Shown one piece after another: positions 23,309-32,104 of a stretch of 64,000 nucleotides of DNA; positions within the stretch are counted from its first letter, which is position 1; every line of letters begins with the position of its first letter. Source of the DNA: Lysinibacillus irui. GTDB taxonomy: Bacteria > Bacillota > Bacilli > Bacillales_A > Planococcaceae. Under the pieces are notes generated by a model. That model made no database searches. It was not told the DNA's origin and was given only the letters and a program-made list of their open reading frames with translations. Position numbers and translations under genes: made by a program. The stretch is taken from contig NZ_CP113527.1 in the NCBI RefSeq assembly GCF_028877475.1, forward strand, positions 1,543,501-1,607,500. Direction: 5' to 3'.

Positions 23309-23559
23309 GTGCTATCACACTCTTTTCTAAAAAATAGTCTTGCCCCGAATAGGTTCACTATAAAATATGAAGAAAATATCATTCTATCTAGTTGAGCATC
23401 TTTCATTTAACGAGTATTATTTCAGACAATCGAAGCGTACTAGCTAGGAGGAAGCGTTGGCATACATGCCTTTTACCGTAAATTAGTGTTATACTTTGCT
23501 AGTTGAATAAGGTAGAATACTAATTATGAATAATTAACGAAAAAGGGGTTACTGGTTTC

Positions 23560-26500
23560 ATGAAAGATTTTGAACAACAATTGGAGGGGCTTTTAAAGCA
23601 AGCTTCTTTGCAATACATAATCTATCAGCATAATGGTGATACGGAGCGTATGGATAAAACATCACTTTTTGCTCGGAAGATTCAACAAAAAGAGTATGTG
23701 ATTGGCTTTGCAGGCCATTTCTCTGCAGGGAAGTCAAGTATGATTAATGCGCTGTCTGGCGAAAATTTACTAGCTTCTAGTCCGATTCCTACAAGTGCTA
23801 ACATCGTAAAAGTGCATAAATCTGAGGAAGACTATGCAATCGTCTATATGCGCAATGAAAAGCCTGTTAAATTTGAGGCTGGCTATGATTTTAAAACGGT
23901 AAAAGAGCTAAGTAAAAATGGAGACTTAGTGTCACAAATTGAAATTGGCCACAGTACTTCTACACTCCCTGAAGGTGTAACCGTGATGGATACGCCAGGG
24001 GTAGACTCAACAGATGATGCACACCGTATGTCAACTGAATCAGCACTCCATATTGCCGATATCGTATTTTATACAATGGACTATAACCATGTGCAGTCAG
24101 AGCTGAATTTCCAATTTACAAAGCAGTTAATGAAATATAATCCAAACGTTTATTTAATTGTCAATATGATTGATAAGCATAAAGACAATGAATTAAGCTT
24201 TGAGGACTTTAAAGCTACTGTTCATAATTCCTTTACTGCATGGGGAGTTGTACCGAAAGGTGTATTCTTCACTTCTTTAAGAGAGCCAGAACATCCACAT
24301 AATGATTTTGAGGCGGTCAAGAAAATTGTTATGGATAGTATGAATGATTGGCAGGAGCAGCTTGTACAAACAGCAACGAATACATTGCGTTTATTGCAAA
24401 GTGAGCATGACAATTATTTAATGGAAGAAAAAGAGGATCGTTTAGCTATTGATGAAGACATCTTAAGTGCAGATGACTGGGCACACCATCAAGATATTTT
24501 AGAGCAATACAATAAATTAAATCGTCAGGTTGAATTATTCTCAGTAGAAGCTTGGAATGAAACGTTTGAAGAGCAGCGTAAGGAATTACTTGCGAATGCT
24601 GCTATTATGCCAGCTGATTTACGTGACCGTTTACGTCTGTATTTAGAAAGTATGCAGGAGGGCTTTAAAGTAGGGGGACTCTTTACTGCCAAGAAAAAAA
24701 CAGAGGAAGAGCGTAATCGTCGTAAAGAGGATGCATATAGTGCCTATCAAAATGTTGTTCATGCCCAAATCACAGGGCATCTAAAAGGGCTTATGAAAAA
24801 GGCCTTGAAGGATGTTGGCGCTTTAAATGAAGAACGGGCTTCAGCGATCGATGGCTATGAATTTGACTTACCTTTCTCATTGATCGAGCAGCAAGTTCAA
24901 ACAGGCGCACTATTAACAGGTGATGCTGTATTAAACTTTGCTAACCGTGTCGCAGAGGCAACGAAGCGCTATTTCATCCAAGAAACAGATAGCTGGAAAA
25001 ATGCCCAAGCGACAACGCTTGAAGCAGTGGCAACAGAAACGGCAGCACCTTCAAAACTAAAAATGGCTGCTATGCAGGATAAAGTGGATGCGATTAATGC
25101 TGTACTTGAAATCGAAGGCTATCAGCAATATAGTGCAAGCATTATGCATCAAGCAAGCAATGAAATCCGTAAAATTGCGAATCAACAGCTAACAAATTGG
25201 GAACATTCTTTTAAGCAAGATTTAGCCGATATTCGCTTGTTTGATGAGTCTATGCTGAAGCCGAAAGAAGTAGTGATCCAACAAGAAGAAGTTCAGCAGG
25301 CTGTTAGTGCAACGACTTTACCAATTGATGGTGTTATTCATCGTGCCCTTCATACGGCCAATGCTGTCAAAGAGGTTCAAGGCTTTGCAGAAGTTGCGCA
25401 CTATCTTGAAAATAAAGTGGAACGATTACAGAAAAAAGATTTTACCATTGCTTTGTTTGGTGCATTTAGTGCCGGGAAATCATCCTTCTCGAATGCATTA
25501 ATGGGCGCGAAGGTCTTACCAGTATCGCCAAACCCTACAACAGCAGCTATTAATAAAATTCGCCCTGTAACGCCTGAGCATCCACATGAAACGGCAGACG
25601 TACAGCTTAAAACAGCCGAGCAAATGTTAGAGGATATTCAAGGCTCTTATAAAGCAATCGGCTTGGCAGTATCTTCATTGGAAGAAGCATTTAACCGTGC
25701 GGATGAAGGACTTGCCGTACAGTTATCGGATGAGCGTTTAAATGTTCATAAATCATTTATTCGTGCTTACAAGGAAGGCTATCCAACTTTTAAATCTGAA
25801 CTGGGAACAATTATCCGTGTGGACCGTGAAGAATTTGAAAAGTTTGTTGCGCAAGAAAATAAATCTTGCTTTGTTGACAATATTGATTTCTATTATGATA
25901 GCCCACTAACACGTATGGGTGTGACGCTAGTAGACACACCAGGAGCAGACTCTATTAACGCGCGTCATACAGGGGTAGCCTTTGAATATATACGTAATGC
26001 AGATGCCATCCTATTTATTACGTATTATAACCATGCCTTTGCCAAAGCTGATCGTGAGTTTTTAATTCAGCTTGGTCGTGTAAAGGATGCATTTGAGCTT
26101 GATAAAATGTTCTTTATTGTCAATGCGATTGATTTAGCAACAACTGAAGAAGAGCAAGAAGATGTAAAAGGCTATGTTCGTTCAGAGTTACAACGCTTTG
26201 GTATTCGTTTCCCTCGCTTGTACGGGGTTTCCAGCCTATTAGCGTTAAAAGAAAAAGTAGAAGATGCTGATTTAGCATCAGGGATGCCACCGTTTGAAAA
26301 CGACTTCCATACATTCTTAAATGATGAGTTGAGTGCACTAGCCGTACAGGCACTTGCAGAAGAAGTTGATAAAACAGAGCAGCGCCTGGCAGATTTAATT
26401 GCCCAAACGGAGGAAAACTTAAAACGTAAAGATGAGCGTTTAGAGGAACTAACAACACTTGAACAACATATTCAAACGAAGTTCAGTGCGCTTAATACAA

Positions 26501-27171
26501 GTATGTTAGAAAGTGAAACGAAGCAAGAGCTTGATGAGCTTTTGTATTATGTTCTACAACGTGTCTATTATCGTTATCCAGAATTCTTTAAGGAAGGATA
26601 CAATCCGTCGACATTTGCAGCGATGCCAGCACAGCAAGCATTGGAGCATGCATTGAAGGAAGTCATGCAAAGTTTACGTTTTGATTTCACACAGGAAATG
26701 CGTGTTACTAATTTCCGTTTATCACAGTTTATTAGTAAAAAAATGCAACAACGCTTTAAAGATGAAGTACGCGAGCTCAAAGAATTAAATCGAAGCTTCT
26801 CGTTCTTATCATTCGAATCTTCAGAGCCGAATTTATTGGATTTTGAAGGACCATTCGCGGATATCTCAAAATATGCGAGCGTAAAATCTCACTTCCGCAA
26901 TCAAAAAGCATTCTTTGAAAAGAATGAAAAAATGAAGTTAAGTGAAGCGCTTGAAACATTAACAAAGCCAGATGCACAAGATTATTTAGATGCACAGAAA
27001 GTTTCCCTCATGACATGGGCGATTACGTTTATTGCAGAGGAAGCAGAAAAATTACGTTTATATATTTATCATCAAGCGCTTGAACAAATTGAAACAGAAA
27101 GATTGGCACTACAGGAAGAGAGCCGTTTAGCTTCCTGGAAAGCAATTTACGCACAATTACAATACGCATGA
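23560..27171 (+). CDS. dynA: Bacterial dynamin-like protein with two GTPase domains (DynA-like)
   Basis: Large membrane-remodelling GTPase of 1203 residues, close to the length of B. subtilis DynA, which arose by fusion of two dynamins. Two complete G domains are visible. The first P-loop is GHFSAGKSS (52-60), with switch MDTPGVDST. The second P-loop is GAFSAGKSS (about 634-642), with switch VDTPGADSI and a FFIVNAIDLA base-binding region. The rest is long helical stalk, with a coiled coil near 950-990. It helps membrane fusion, repair and phage resistance in known relatives. It is followed 10 bp later by the sulfurtransferase gene, probably in one transcript. Confidence 0.94.
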   Translation: MKDFEQQLEGLLKQASLQYIIYQHNGDTERMDKTSLFARKIQQKEYVIGFAGHFSAGKSSMINALSGENLLASSPIPTSANIVKVHKSEEDYAIVYMRNEKPVKFEAGYDFKTVKELSKNGDLVSQIEIGHSTSTLPEGVTVMDTPGVDSTDDAHRMSTESALHIADIVFYTMDYNHVQSELNFQFTKQLMKYNPNVYLIVNMIDKHKDNELSFEDFKATVHNSFTAWGVVPKGVFFTSLREPEHPHNDFEAVKKIVMDSMNDWQEQLVQTATNTLRLLQSEHDNYLMEEKEDRLAIDEDILSADDWAHHQDILEQYNKLNRQVELFSVEAWNETFEEQRKELLANAAIMPADLRDRLRLYLESMQEGFKVGGLFTAKKKTEEERNRRKEDAYSAYQNVVHAQITGHLKGLMKKALKDVGALNEERASAIDGYEFDLPFSLIEQQVQTGALLTGDAVLNFANRVAEATKRYFIQETDSWKNAQATTLEAVATETAAPSKLKMAAMQDKVDAINAVLEIEGYQQYSASIMHQASNEIRKIANQQLTNWEHSFKQDLADIRLFDESMLKPKEVVIQQEEVQQAVSATTLPIDGVIHRALHTANAVKEVQGFAEVAHYLENKVERLQKKDFTIALFGAFSAGKSSFSNALMGAKVLPVSPNPTTAAINKIRPVTPEHPHETADVQLKTAEQMLEDIQGSYKAIGLAVSSLEEAFNRADEGLAVQLSDERLNVHKSFIRAYKEGYPTFKSELGTIIRVDREEFEKFVAQENKSCFVDNIDFYYDSPLTRMGVTLVDTPGADSINARHTGVAFEYIRNADAILFITYYNHAFAKADREFLIQLGRVKDAFELDKMFFIVNAIDLATTEEEQEDVKGYVRSELQRFGIRFPRLYGVSSLLALKEKVEDADLASGMPPFENDFHTFLNDELSALAVQALAEEVDKTEQRLADLIAQTEENLKRKDERLEELTTLEQHIQTKFSALNTSMLESETKQELDELLYYVLQRVYYRYPEFFKEGYNPSTFAAMPAQQALEHALKEVMQSLRFDFTQEMRVTNFRLSQFISKKMQQRFKDEVRELKELNRSFSFLSFESSEPNLLDFEGPFADISKYASVKSHFRNQKAFFEKNEKMKLSEALETLTKPDAQDYLDAQKVSLMTWAITFIAEEAEKLRLYIYHQALEQIETERLALQEESRLASWKAIYAQLQYA

Positions 27172-27181
27172 GGTGATTGAT

Positions 27182-27991
27182 ATGGGAAAAGTATTCAAAT
27201 CAGTGGATGAAATTCAGTTTGATGGGGTTCGCTTTATAGATGCTCGTTTCGATCTTCAGAATAAAGAGGCAGGGAAAAAAGCATTTGAAGAAGGCCATGC
27301 AACAGGGGCGGTTCATATTGATTTAGAACAACAGCTATCAGATATGGACAGTAAAGAAGGCCGACACCCAATGCCGAGCAAGGAAAAATTAGCGTCCGTC
27401 TTTCAAGAATTAGGCTTAAGCTATGATGATCAAATTGTTGTCTATGATCAAGGAGCAGCTCCATTTGCTCCACGTGCATGGTGGATGCTAACTTATGCAG
27501 GTTTCCCAAATGTTGTGATTGTAAACGGCGGTGCACCTGCACTCGAGTCGAAAATTCCGTTCACCAAGGATATTATTAAATACCCACCAACGATCATCGA
27601 TTTTGTTTGGAAGGATGAGCTTTATGCACCACGGCAAGCCGTAAAGGCTATAGTTGATGGTGAAGTGCAGGCTACTTTGCTCGATGCACGTGCAGCGGAG
27701 CGCTACCGAGGAGAAATAGAGCCATTAGATCAAGTAGCAGGACATATTCCCACAGCCAAAAACTTCGATTGGGAGCAGCTGAAGGTAGATGGACAATTAA
27801 AAGCGAACGACGCATTACGTCAAAAAGTTGCGCGTGACGAACAAGTGGTTGTCTACTGTGGCAGCGGTGTAACAGCATCCCCACTCTATGCTGTTTTGGC
27901 AGATGAAGGTTATGAAAACATCCAATTATACGTAGGCAGCTTTAGTGACTGGATTACACAATACGATGTGGAAAAAGGTACGAATGAATAA
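27182..27991 (+). CDS. Two-domain sulfurtransferase (rhodanese / mercaptopyruvate type)
   Basis: Transfers sulfur from thiosulfate or 3-mercaptopyruvate to an acceptor. The 269-residue protein has an inactive N-terminal rhodanese domain (HIDLEQQLSDMDSKEGRHPM, YDQGAAPFAPRAWWML) and an active C-terminal domain with Cys226 in VVYCGSGVTASP. The six-residue loop CGSGVT is typical of mercaptopyruvate/thiosulfate sulfurtransferases such as SseA. ATG 27182 is chosen with GAGGTGA 5-6 bp upstream. It sits 10 bp after dynA and is followed by a terminator. Confidence 0.92.
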   Translation: MGKVFKSVDEIQFDGVRFIDARFDLQNKEAGKKAFEEGHATGAVHIDLEQQLSDMDSKEGRHPMPSKEKLASVFQELGLSYDDQIVVYDQGAAPFAPRAWWMLTYAGFPNVVIVNGGAPALESKIPFTKDIIKYPPTIIDFVWKDELYAPRQAVKAIVDGEVQATLLDARAAERYRGEIEPLDQVAGHIPTAKNFDWEQLKVDGQLKANDALRQKVARDEQVVVYCGSGVTASPLYAVLADEGYENIQLYVGSFSDWITQYDVEKGTNE

Positions 27992-27995
27992 AAGG

Positions 27996-28026
27996 AAACG
28001 CTCACCTCGGTGGGCGTTTTTTTTTA
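27996..28026 (+). terminator. Terminator after the sulfurtransferase gene
   Basis: ACGCTCACC (27998-28006) pairs with GGTGGGCGT (28009-28017), followed by a run of T. Confidence 0.88.
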
Positions 28027-28049
28027 TGGGATAGAGAAGCTTTTGGTGA

Positions 28050-29283
28050 ATAGCACACTCCAATTGAAGGATAGAACAGAAAAAGTGGAGGAAAGGGCGT
28101 CTGGATTAATGGGGAAGAATAACGGAAGTGGATAGAAAGCTCAAATTGAAGGATAGAACAGAAAAAGTAGTGGATAGGATTCCGGAAGTGGTGAATAGAG
28201 CAGAAAAAGTGGAGGATAAGGCGTCTGGATTAATGGGGAAGAATAACGGAAGTGGATAGAACACTCCAATTGAAGGATAGAATTGAAAAAGTAGTGGATA
28301 GGATGCCTAAAGTGATGGATAGAACAGAAAAAGTGGAGGATTGGGCACCAGGAGTAATAGGAAAGAATAGAGAAATGGATAGAACATTCAAATTGAAGGA
28401 TAGAACAGAAAAAGTAGTGGATAGGATGCCCAAAGTGATGGATAGAGAAGAAAAAGTGGAAGAAAGGGCCTGGAGTAATAGGAAAGAATAGAGGAAGTGG
28501 ATAGAACACTCAATTTGAAGGATAGAAAAGAAAAAGTAGTGGATAGGATGCCTAAAGTGATGGATAGAACAGAAAAAGTGGAGGATAGGGCACCAGGAGT
28601 AATAGGAAAGAATAGAGAAATGGATAGAACATTCAAATTGAAGGATAGAAAAGAAAAAGTAGTGGATAGGATTCCGGAAGTGGTGGATAGAGCAGAAAAA
28701 GTGGAGGATAAGGCGTCTGGATTAATGGGGAAGAATAACGGAAGTGGATAAAACATTCAAATTGAAGGATAGAAAAGAAAAAGTAGTGGATAGGATGCCT
28801 AAAGTGATGGATAGAACAGAAAAAGTGGAGGATAGGGCACCTGGAGTAATAGGAAAGAATAGAGGAAATGGATAGCCAGCTCAAATTGAAGGATAGAAAA
28901 GAAAAAGTAGTGGATAGGATGCCCGAAGTGGTGGATAGAACAGAAAAAGTGGAGGATAGGGCACCTGGAGTAATAGGAAAGAATAGAGAAATGGATAGAA
29001 CATTCAAATTGAAGGATAGAAAAGAAAAAGTAGTGGATAGGATGCCCGAAGTGGTGGATAGAGAAGAAAAAGTGGAGGATAGGGCACCAGGAGTAATAGG
29101 AAAGAATAGAGGAAATGGATAGAACACTCAATTTGAAGGATAGAAAAGAAAAAGTAGTGGATAGGATGCCGGAAGTGGTGGATAGAACAGAAAAAGTGGA
29201 GGATAAGGCACCTGGAGTAATAGGAAAGAATAGAGGGAGTGGATAGAACACTCAAATTGAAGGATAGAACAGAAAAAGTAGTG
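28050..29283. repeat. Nested tandem-repeat array (about 124-nt units built of 21-nt sub-units)
   Basis: Nine full units start at 28131, 28255, 28378, 28500, 28623, 28747, 28871, 28994 and 29118 (spacing 122-124), with a short unit before and a truncated one from 29242. Each unit splits into about six sub-repeats of 21 nt (last ones 22 and 18) built on GGATAG...GAAAAAGTRGT. Units 1 and 5 share a variant tail (GTCTGGATTAATGGGGAAG), showing higher-order shuffling. On the plus strand the sub-repeat would encode the heptad DRTEKVV/DRMPKVM, but unit lengths break the frame and TAG recurs, so it is not one gene. No ribosome site was seen for any of the overlapping frames. It fills the gap between the sulfurtransferase and the gene at 29399. 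Confidence 0.92.
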
Positions 29284-29398
29284 AATCACACCGCACTGAA
29301 ATGAGGAATAGCAAAGAATATTTTATTACTAAATAAAGTAATTTTTACTATTTTGGGGTTTAATGGTATTATATAGAGTATTTCAGAGGGGGCAATGA

Positions 29399-30286
29399 AT
29401 GGGCTTAAATAGTATGTATTATTGCATTGCTATGCTACTTATAGCCATCACGATTTCAATGATGATAATAGCAATTCGTAAAGGTGTCAGTAAGCTAAGT
29501 GTAATAATGTTTGGCTTGATTATGGTTCTGCTGCTTAGTAATAGTGCGGTATATGTGCATAAGCAGTTGGCTAACCCTATGATTGTTCCGCTTGTTTACG
29601 ATTTTTATAGTGATAATGACACGCATGATTTTGCAATACATTATATAACAAATAAAAGTGATTATCGTAAAGTTGAATATTTACAGGCTGGCGATGTTAC
29701 ATTATGGACAACGAGTACTGGAGACCAGAGAAAGGGTGGCTACTTTTATTATTCTAGTGATGTGGTGAATGAAACTGCCCATCAATTTATGCGTGCCGCT
29801 TATTTTAGTGCCAATACAACGGAAATCCAAAAGCTACTTCAAACGAAGAAGGTATACTTAGTCCTAAACGATGGTGAAAAATTAGCTACTTCCTTATCTT
29901 TAAAATGGGATGATTCTAATCAAAGAACGGTTCGTTCAATTCGTGTATCTGGTAGTAGCAATGGGGAACATTCGGCATCATTTGAATCTCCGCAGGATAC
30001 GCAAATTGATGCAGTCAATATACCTGCATGCCTAAAGAGGCATACTAAATTGCTAGAATTGAGAGTGAATGAAGTGGCCTATACAGAGAAGGATTTCCCT
30101 ATTTCCGTGAAGAAAGGGCAAATTGTCTATGTTTCCTTTCAAACCGAAGATTCTGGAATAGATATTCATGCCAAAGTAAGTGTAAGTGGATCGGATGCGA
30201 TATGGCCAGTATGGATCGATAAAAAAGCTGTATTAGATATTCAAAAAATAAAAGAGGAGCGCCAGCGTTATGATTGTGATGGATGA
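29399..30286 (+). CDS. Membrane-anchored protein of unknown function
   Basis: 295 residues. Two N-terminal transmembrane helices (about 5-25 and 33-52) are followed by a large domain that is probably outside the cell, rich in beta-strand and Thr/Ser (YYSSDVVNETAHQFM, GEHSASFESPQDT, KKGQIVYVSFQTEDSG). Two Cys (in the NIPACLKRH region and at the very C-terminus) are seen. I recognise no family. AGAGGGGG precedes ATG 29399 by about 7 bp. It overlaps the next membrane-protein gene by 17 bp, so the pair is an operon. Confidence 0.75.
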   Translation: MGLNSMYYCIAMLLIAITISMMIIAIRKGVSKLSVIMFGLIMVLLLSNSAVYVHKQLANPMIVPLVYDFYSDNDTHDFAIHYITNKSDYRKVEYLQAGDVTLWTTSTGDQRKGGYFYYSSDVVNETAHQFMRAAYFSANTTEIQKLLQTKKVYLVLNDGEKLATSLSLKWDDSNQRTVRSIRVSGSSNGEHSASFESPQDTQIDAVNIPACLKRHTKLLELRVNEVAYTEKDFPISVKKGQIVYVSFQTEDSGIDIHAKVSVSGSDAIWPVWIDKKAVLDIQKIKEERQRYDCDG

Positions 30287-30830
30287 AAAGTACCGACATT
30301 TAGAGTTCTTAAAATGGCTTTCGATTGCCCTTTGCTTGAAACTGGTGCTATTGAATATCGTTCCCTTTGCTTTTTACATTCAACAATTTTTGTTTTATAG
30401 TGCGTTATTTAAAAGTTTATCTTATTTTAAAGGGAAAACATTGGCGAAAAATTTGATCTTCATCGATATCGGATTACTCTTTGTTAATCTCTTGCCAATA
30501 AATATCGTTATAAGTACCTGGCAGTTAGTGATAACAGTGATCGTTGAAATATTTATTATTTTAGAGTTTGGTAAAATAGTAGCGGAAATTGAACGACAAT
30601 ATAAAGCACTTCAAACTACATCTCGTATTTTGACGATATATCAGTGGCTTGTTTTAGGGGTAGCTGCAGGATGGACTTTTATCATGAATGTGGATTACTT
30701 CTCCATGATTATATTTGTAAGTATTGGTGCGATCTTGTTGTTTATTGCCAATGTACGTTTACTGTTTCATCTTCAACGAATCAGAAAATCCATTAAATTT
30801 ACCATGAAATCTAGAATTCCCTTAAAATGA
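30270..30830 (+). CDS. Multi-pass membrane protein of unknown function
   Basis: About 183-186 residues with some six hydrophobic helices (LSIALCLKLVLLNIVPF, LIFIDIGLLFVNLLP, TWQLVITVIVEIFIIL, WLVLGVAAGWTFIM, YFSMIIFVSIGAILLF) and a basic C-terminus (RIRKSIKFTMKSR). AGAGGAG lies 10 bp before ATG 30270; a second ATG at 30279 is also possible. No family recognised. Translationally coupled to the gene upstream, so the two proteins probably act together in the membrane. Confidence 0.72.
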   Translation: MIVMDEKYRHLEFLKWLSIALCLKLVLLNIVPFAFYIQQFLFYSALFKSLSYFKGKTLAKNLIFIDIGLLFVNLLPINIVISTWQLVITVIVEIFIILEFGKIVAEIERQYKALQTTSRILTIYQWLVLGVAAGWTFIMNVDYFSMIIFVSIGAILLFIANVRLLFHLQRIRKSIKFTMKSRIPLK

Positions 30831-30875
30831 CTCACCATTCATTTTATGCTACACTCTTGAAAAGGGGGAAAATGG

Positions 30876-31706
30876 ATGTTTACACGTGAGACGAGCATTG
30901 AGATTCATCACAATGGTCATGTGCAAAGTGCGCAGGGGAAAGTAGCTATACAAGGGTTCGGGATGAGTGTTTACAGTTTTTTTGTGGATGGATTACTCAT
31001 TGATACAGGCTCTAATTCATTGGCACAGGAGTTTCAATCTTTTTTTAGTCCTCTATCAATCGAGCAAATCGCATTGACACATTCTCATGAAGATCATGCG
31101 GGAAATGTTGCTTGGCTTCAGCAGCAAAAAGATGTACCAATCTATCTTCACCGTGATTCTCTTACTCGTTGTGAAACAGTGGGAGATTATCCTATGTATC
31201 GTCAAGCATTATGGGGGGAGCGTCCAGCATTTGTTGCTCAGCCGCTTGGTGCTACATTGCAAACAAAGACAACAGTTTGGGATGTCATTGAAACACCTGG
31301 TCACACAACGGATCATGTAGCCTTTTATAATCGTGAAACGGGTGCAATGTTTACGGGTGATTTATATGTTCAAAGCAAAACAAAGGTTGTACTTGACGAG
31401 GAAAATATTGTACATACCTTAGCGTCCTTAAAAAAATTATTAAACTATGATTTTAAAGAGGTATTTTGCTGTCATGCAGGGTATCTGCCGAATGGTCGAG
31501 TAAAAATAATGGAGAAAATTGCGTATATTGAACAACTAGAAGATAAAGTACGACAACTTTATAAGCAAGGATATTCCGTAGAAGACATGACGAGAAGTAT
31601 CTTCCCACGAGATTATCCAATTACCAAAGTATCTGGTGAGCAATGGTCGTCCAAGCATATAATCACAGCTTTTATCAATCAATTCATGCATGAGTCCTTA
31701 CTATAG
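30876..31706 (+). CDS. Metallo-beta-lactamase-fold hydrolase
   Basis: 276-residue MBL-fold enzyme. Metal ligands: HSHEDH (THSHEDHAGN, near residues 69-74), a downstream His in TPGHTTDHVAF and Asp in FTGDLY, plus a late His in FCCHAGYLPNG. The layout resembles the glyoxalase II/lactonase-like single-domain subgroup. The substrate is unknown. AAAAGGGGG precedes the ATG. It is a single gene with its own terminator at 31691. Confidence 0.88.
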   Translation: MFTRETSIEIHHNGHVQSAQGKVAIQGFGMSVYSFFVDGLLIDTGSNSLAQEFQSFFSPLSIEQIALTHSHEDHAGNVAWLQQQKDVPIYLHRDSLTRCETVGDYPMYRQALWGERPAFVAQPLGATLQTKTTVWDVIETPGHTTDHVAFYNRETGAMFTGDLYVQSKTKVVLDEENIVHTLASLKKLLNYDFKEVFCCHAGYLPNGRVKIMEKIAYIEQLEDKVRQLYKQGYSVEDMTRSIFPRDYPITKVSGEQWSSKHIITAFINQFMHESLL

Positions 31707-31722
31707 GGGCTCTTTTTTTGTT
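31691..31722 (+). terminator. Terminator of the MBL-fold gene
   Basis: GAGTCC and GGGGCTC pair across a short loop overlapping the stop codon, followed by TTTTTTTG. Confidence 0.65.
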
Positions 31723-31759
31723 GCTTTATATAAAAGAATTGAAGTTATAATAAATAAGA

Positions 31760-32063
31760 TTGTGAAAAAATGTGAATAAATTGTGACAAAACCAATTGTA
31801 ATGATGGATACGCTTACATAAGTTTGTGAAAAACTTCTCTTTTACACAAGAAAAATACTATGTGAAAAGTTGAACAGGCAAAAAGGCTACAGTTGTACAT
31901 TCTTCAGCGATTACTCTCTAGTTATTATTATTTAAAAATAATTGATTGTGAAATGTGTAATTTGACATAAAAATGTATTCTAAGTAGATAAAACAGCATT
32001 TATTAAAGATGAAATTAAATTGACAGAAAATTCGTTGACTATATTTTCACAAAGTATTATGAT
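31760..32063 (+). promoter_or_regulatory. Malic enzyme promoter with many TTGTGA half-sites and a cre-like site
   Basis: SigA promoter TTGACT (32035-32040), 17-nt spacer, TATGAT (32058-32063). Upstream, TTGTGA-type half-sites occur at 31760, 31771 (TGTGAA), 31781, 31824, 31841 (inverted TTTACACAA), 31861, 31946 and, inverted, at 32044 between -35 and -10. A near-cre sequence TGGATACGCTTACA lies at 31805-31818. The clustering suggests control by a redox or CRP/FNR/Rex-like protein; which one is not determined. The rest of 31723-32104 has no gene. Confidence 0.5.
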
Positions 32064-32104
32064 ACTGAAATACAATAAAAACAAAGGGAAAAGGATGGGA
32101 TGGA

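Noticed and set aside
23400..23559. AGGAGG plus ATG giving MPFTVN before dynA
   Set aside because: Six codons with no further support; probably chance.
28141..29255. Long overlapping open frames on both strands of the repeat array
   Set aside because: They are produced by the purine-rich repeat; none has a ribosome site, frames shift with the 122-124 nt units, and stops recur at unit ends.
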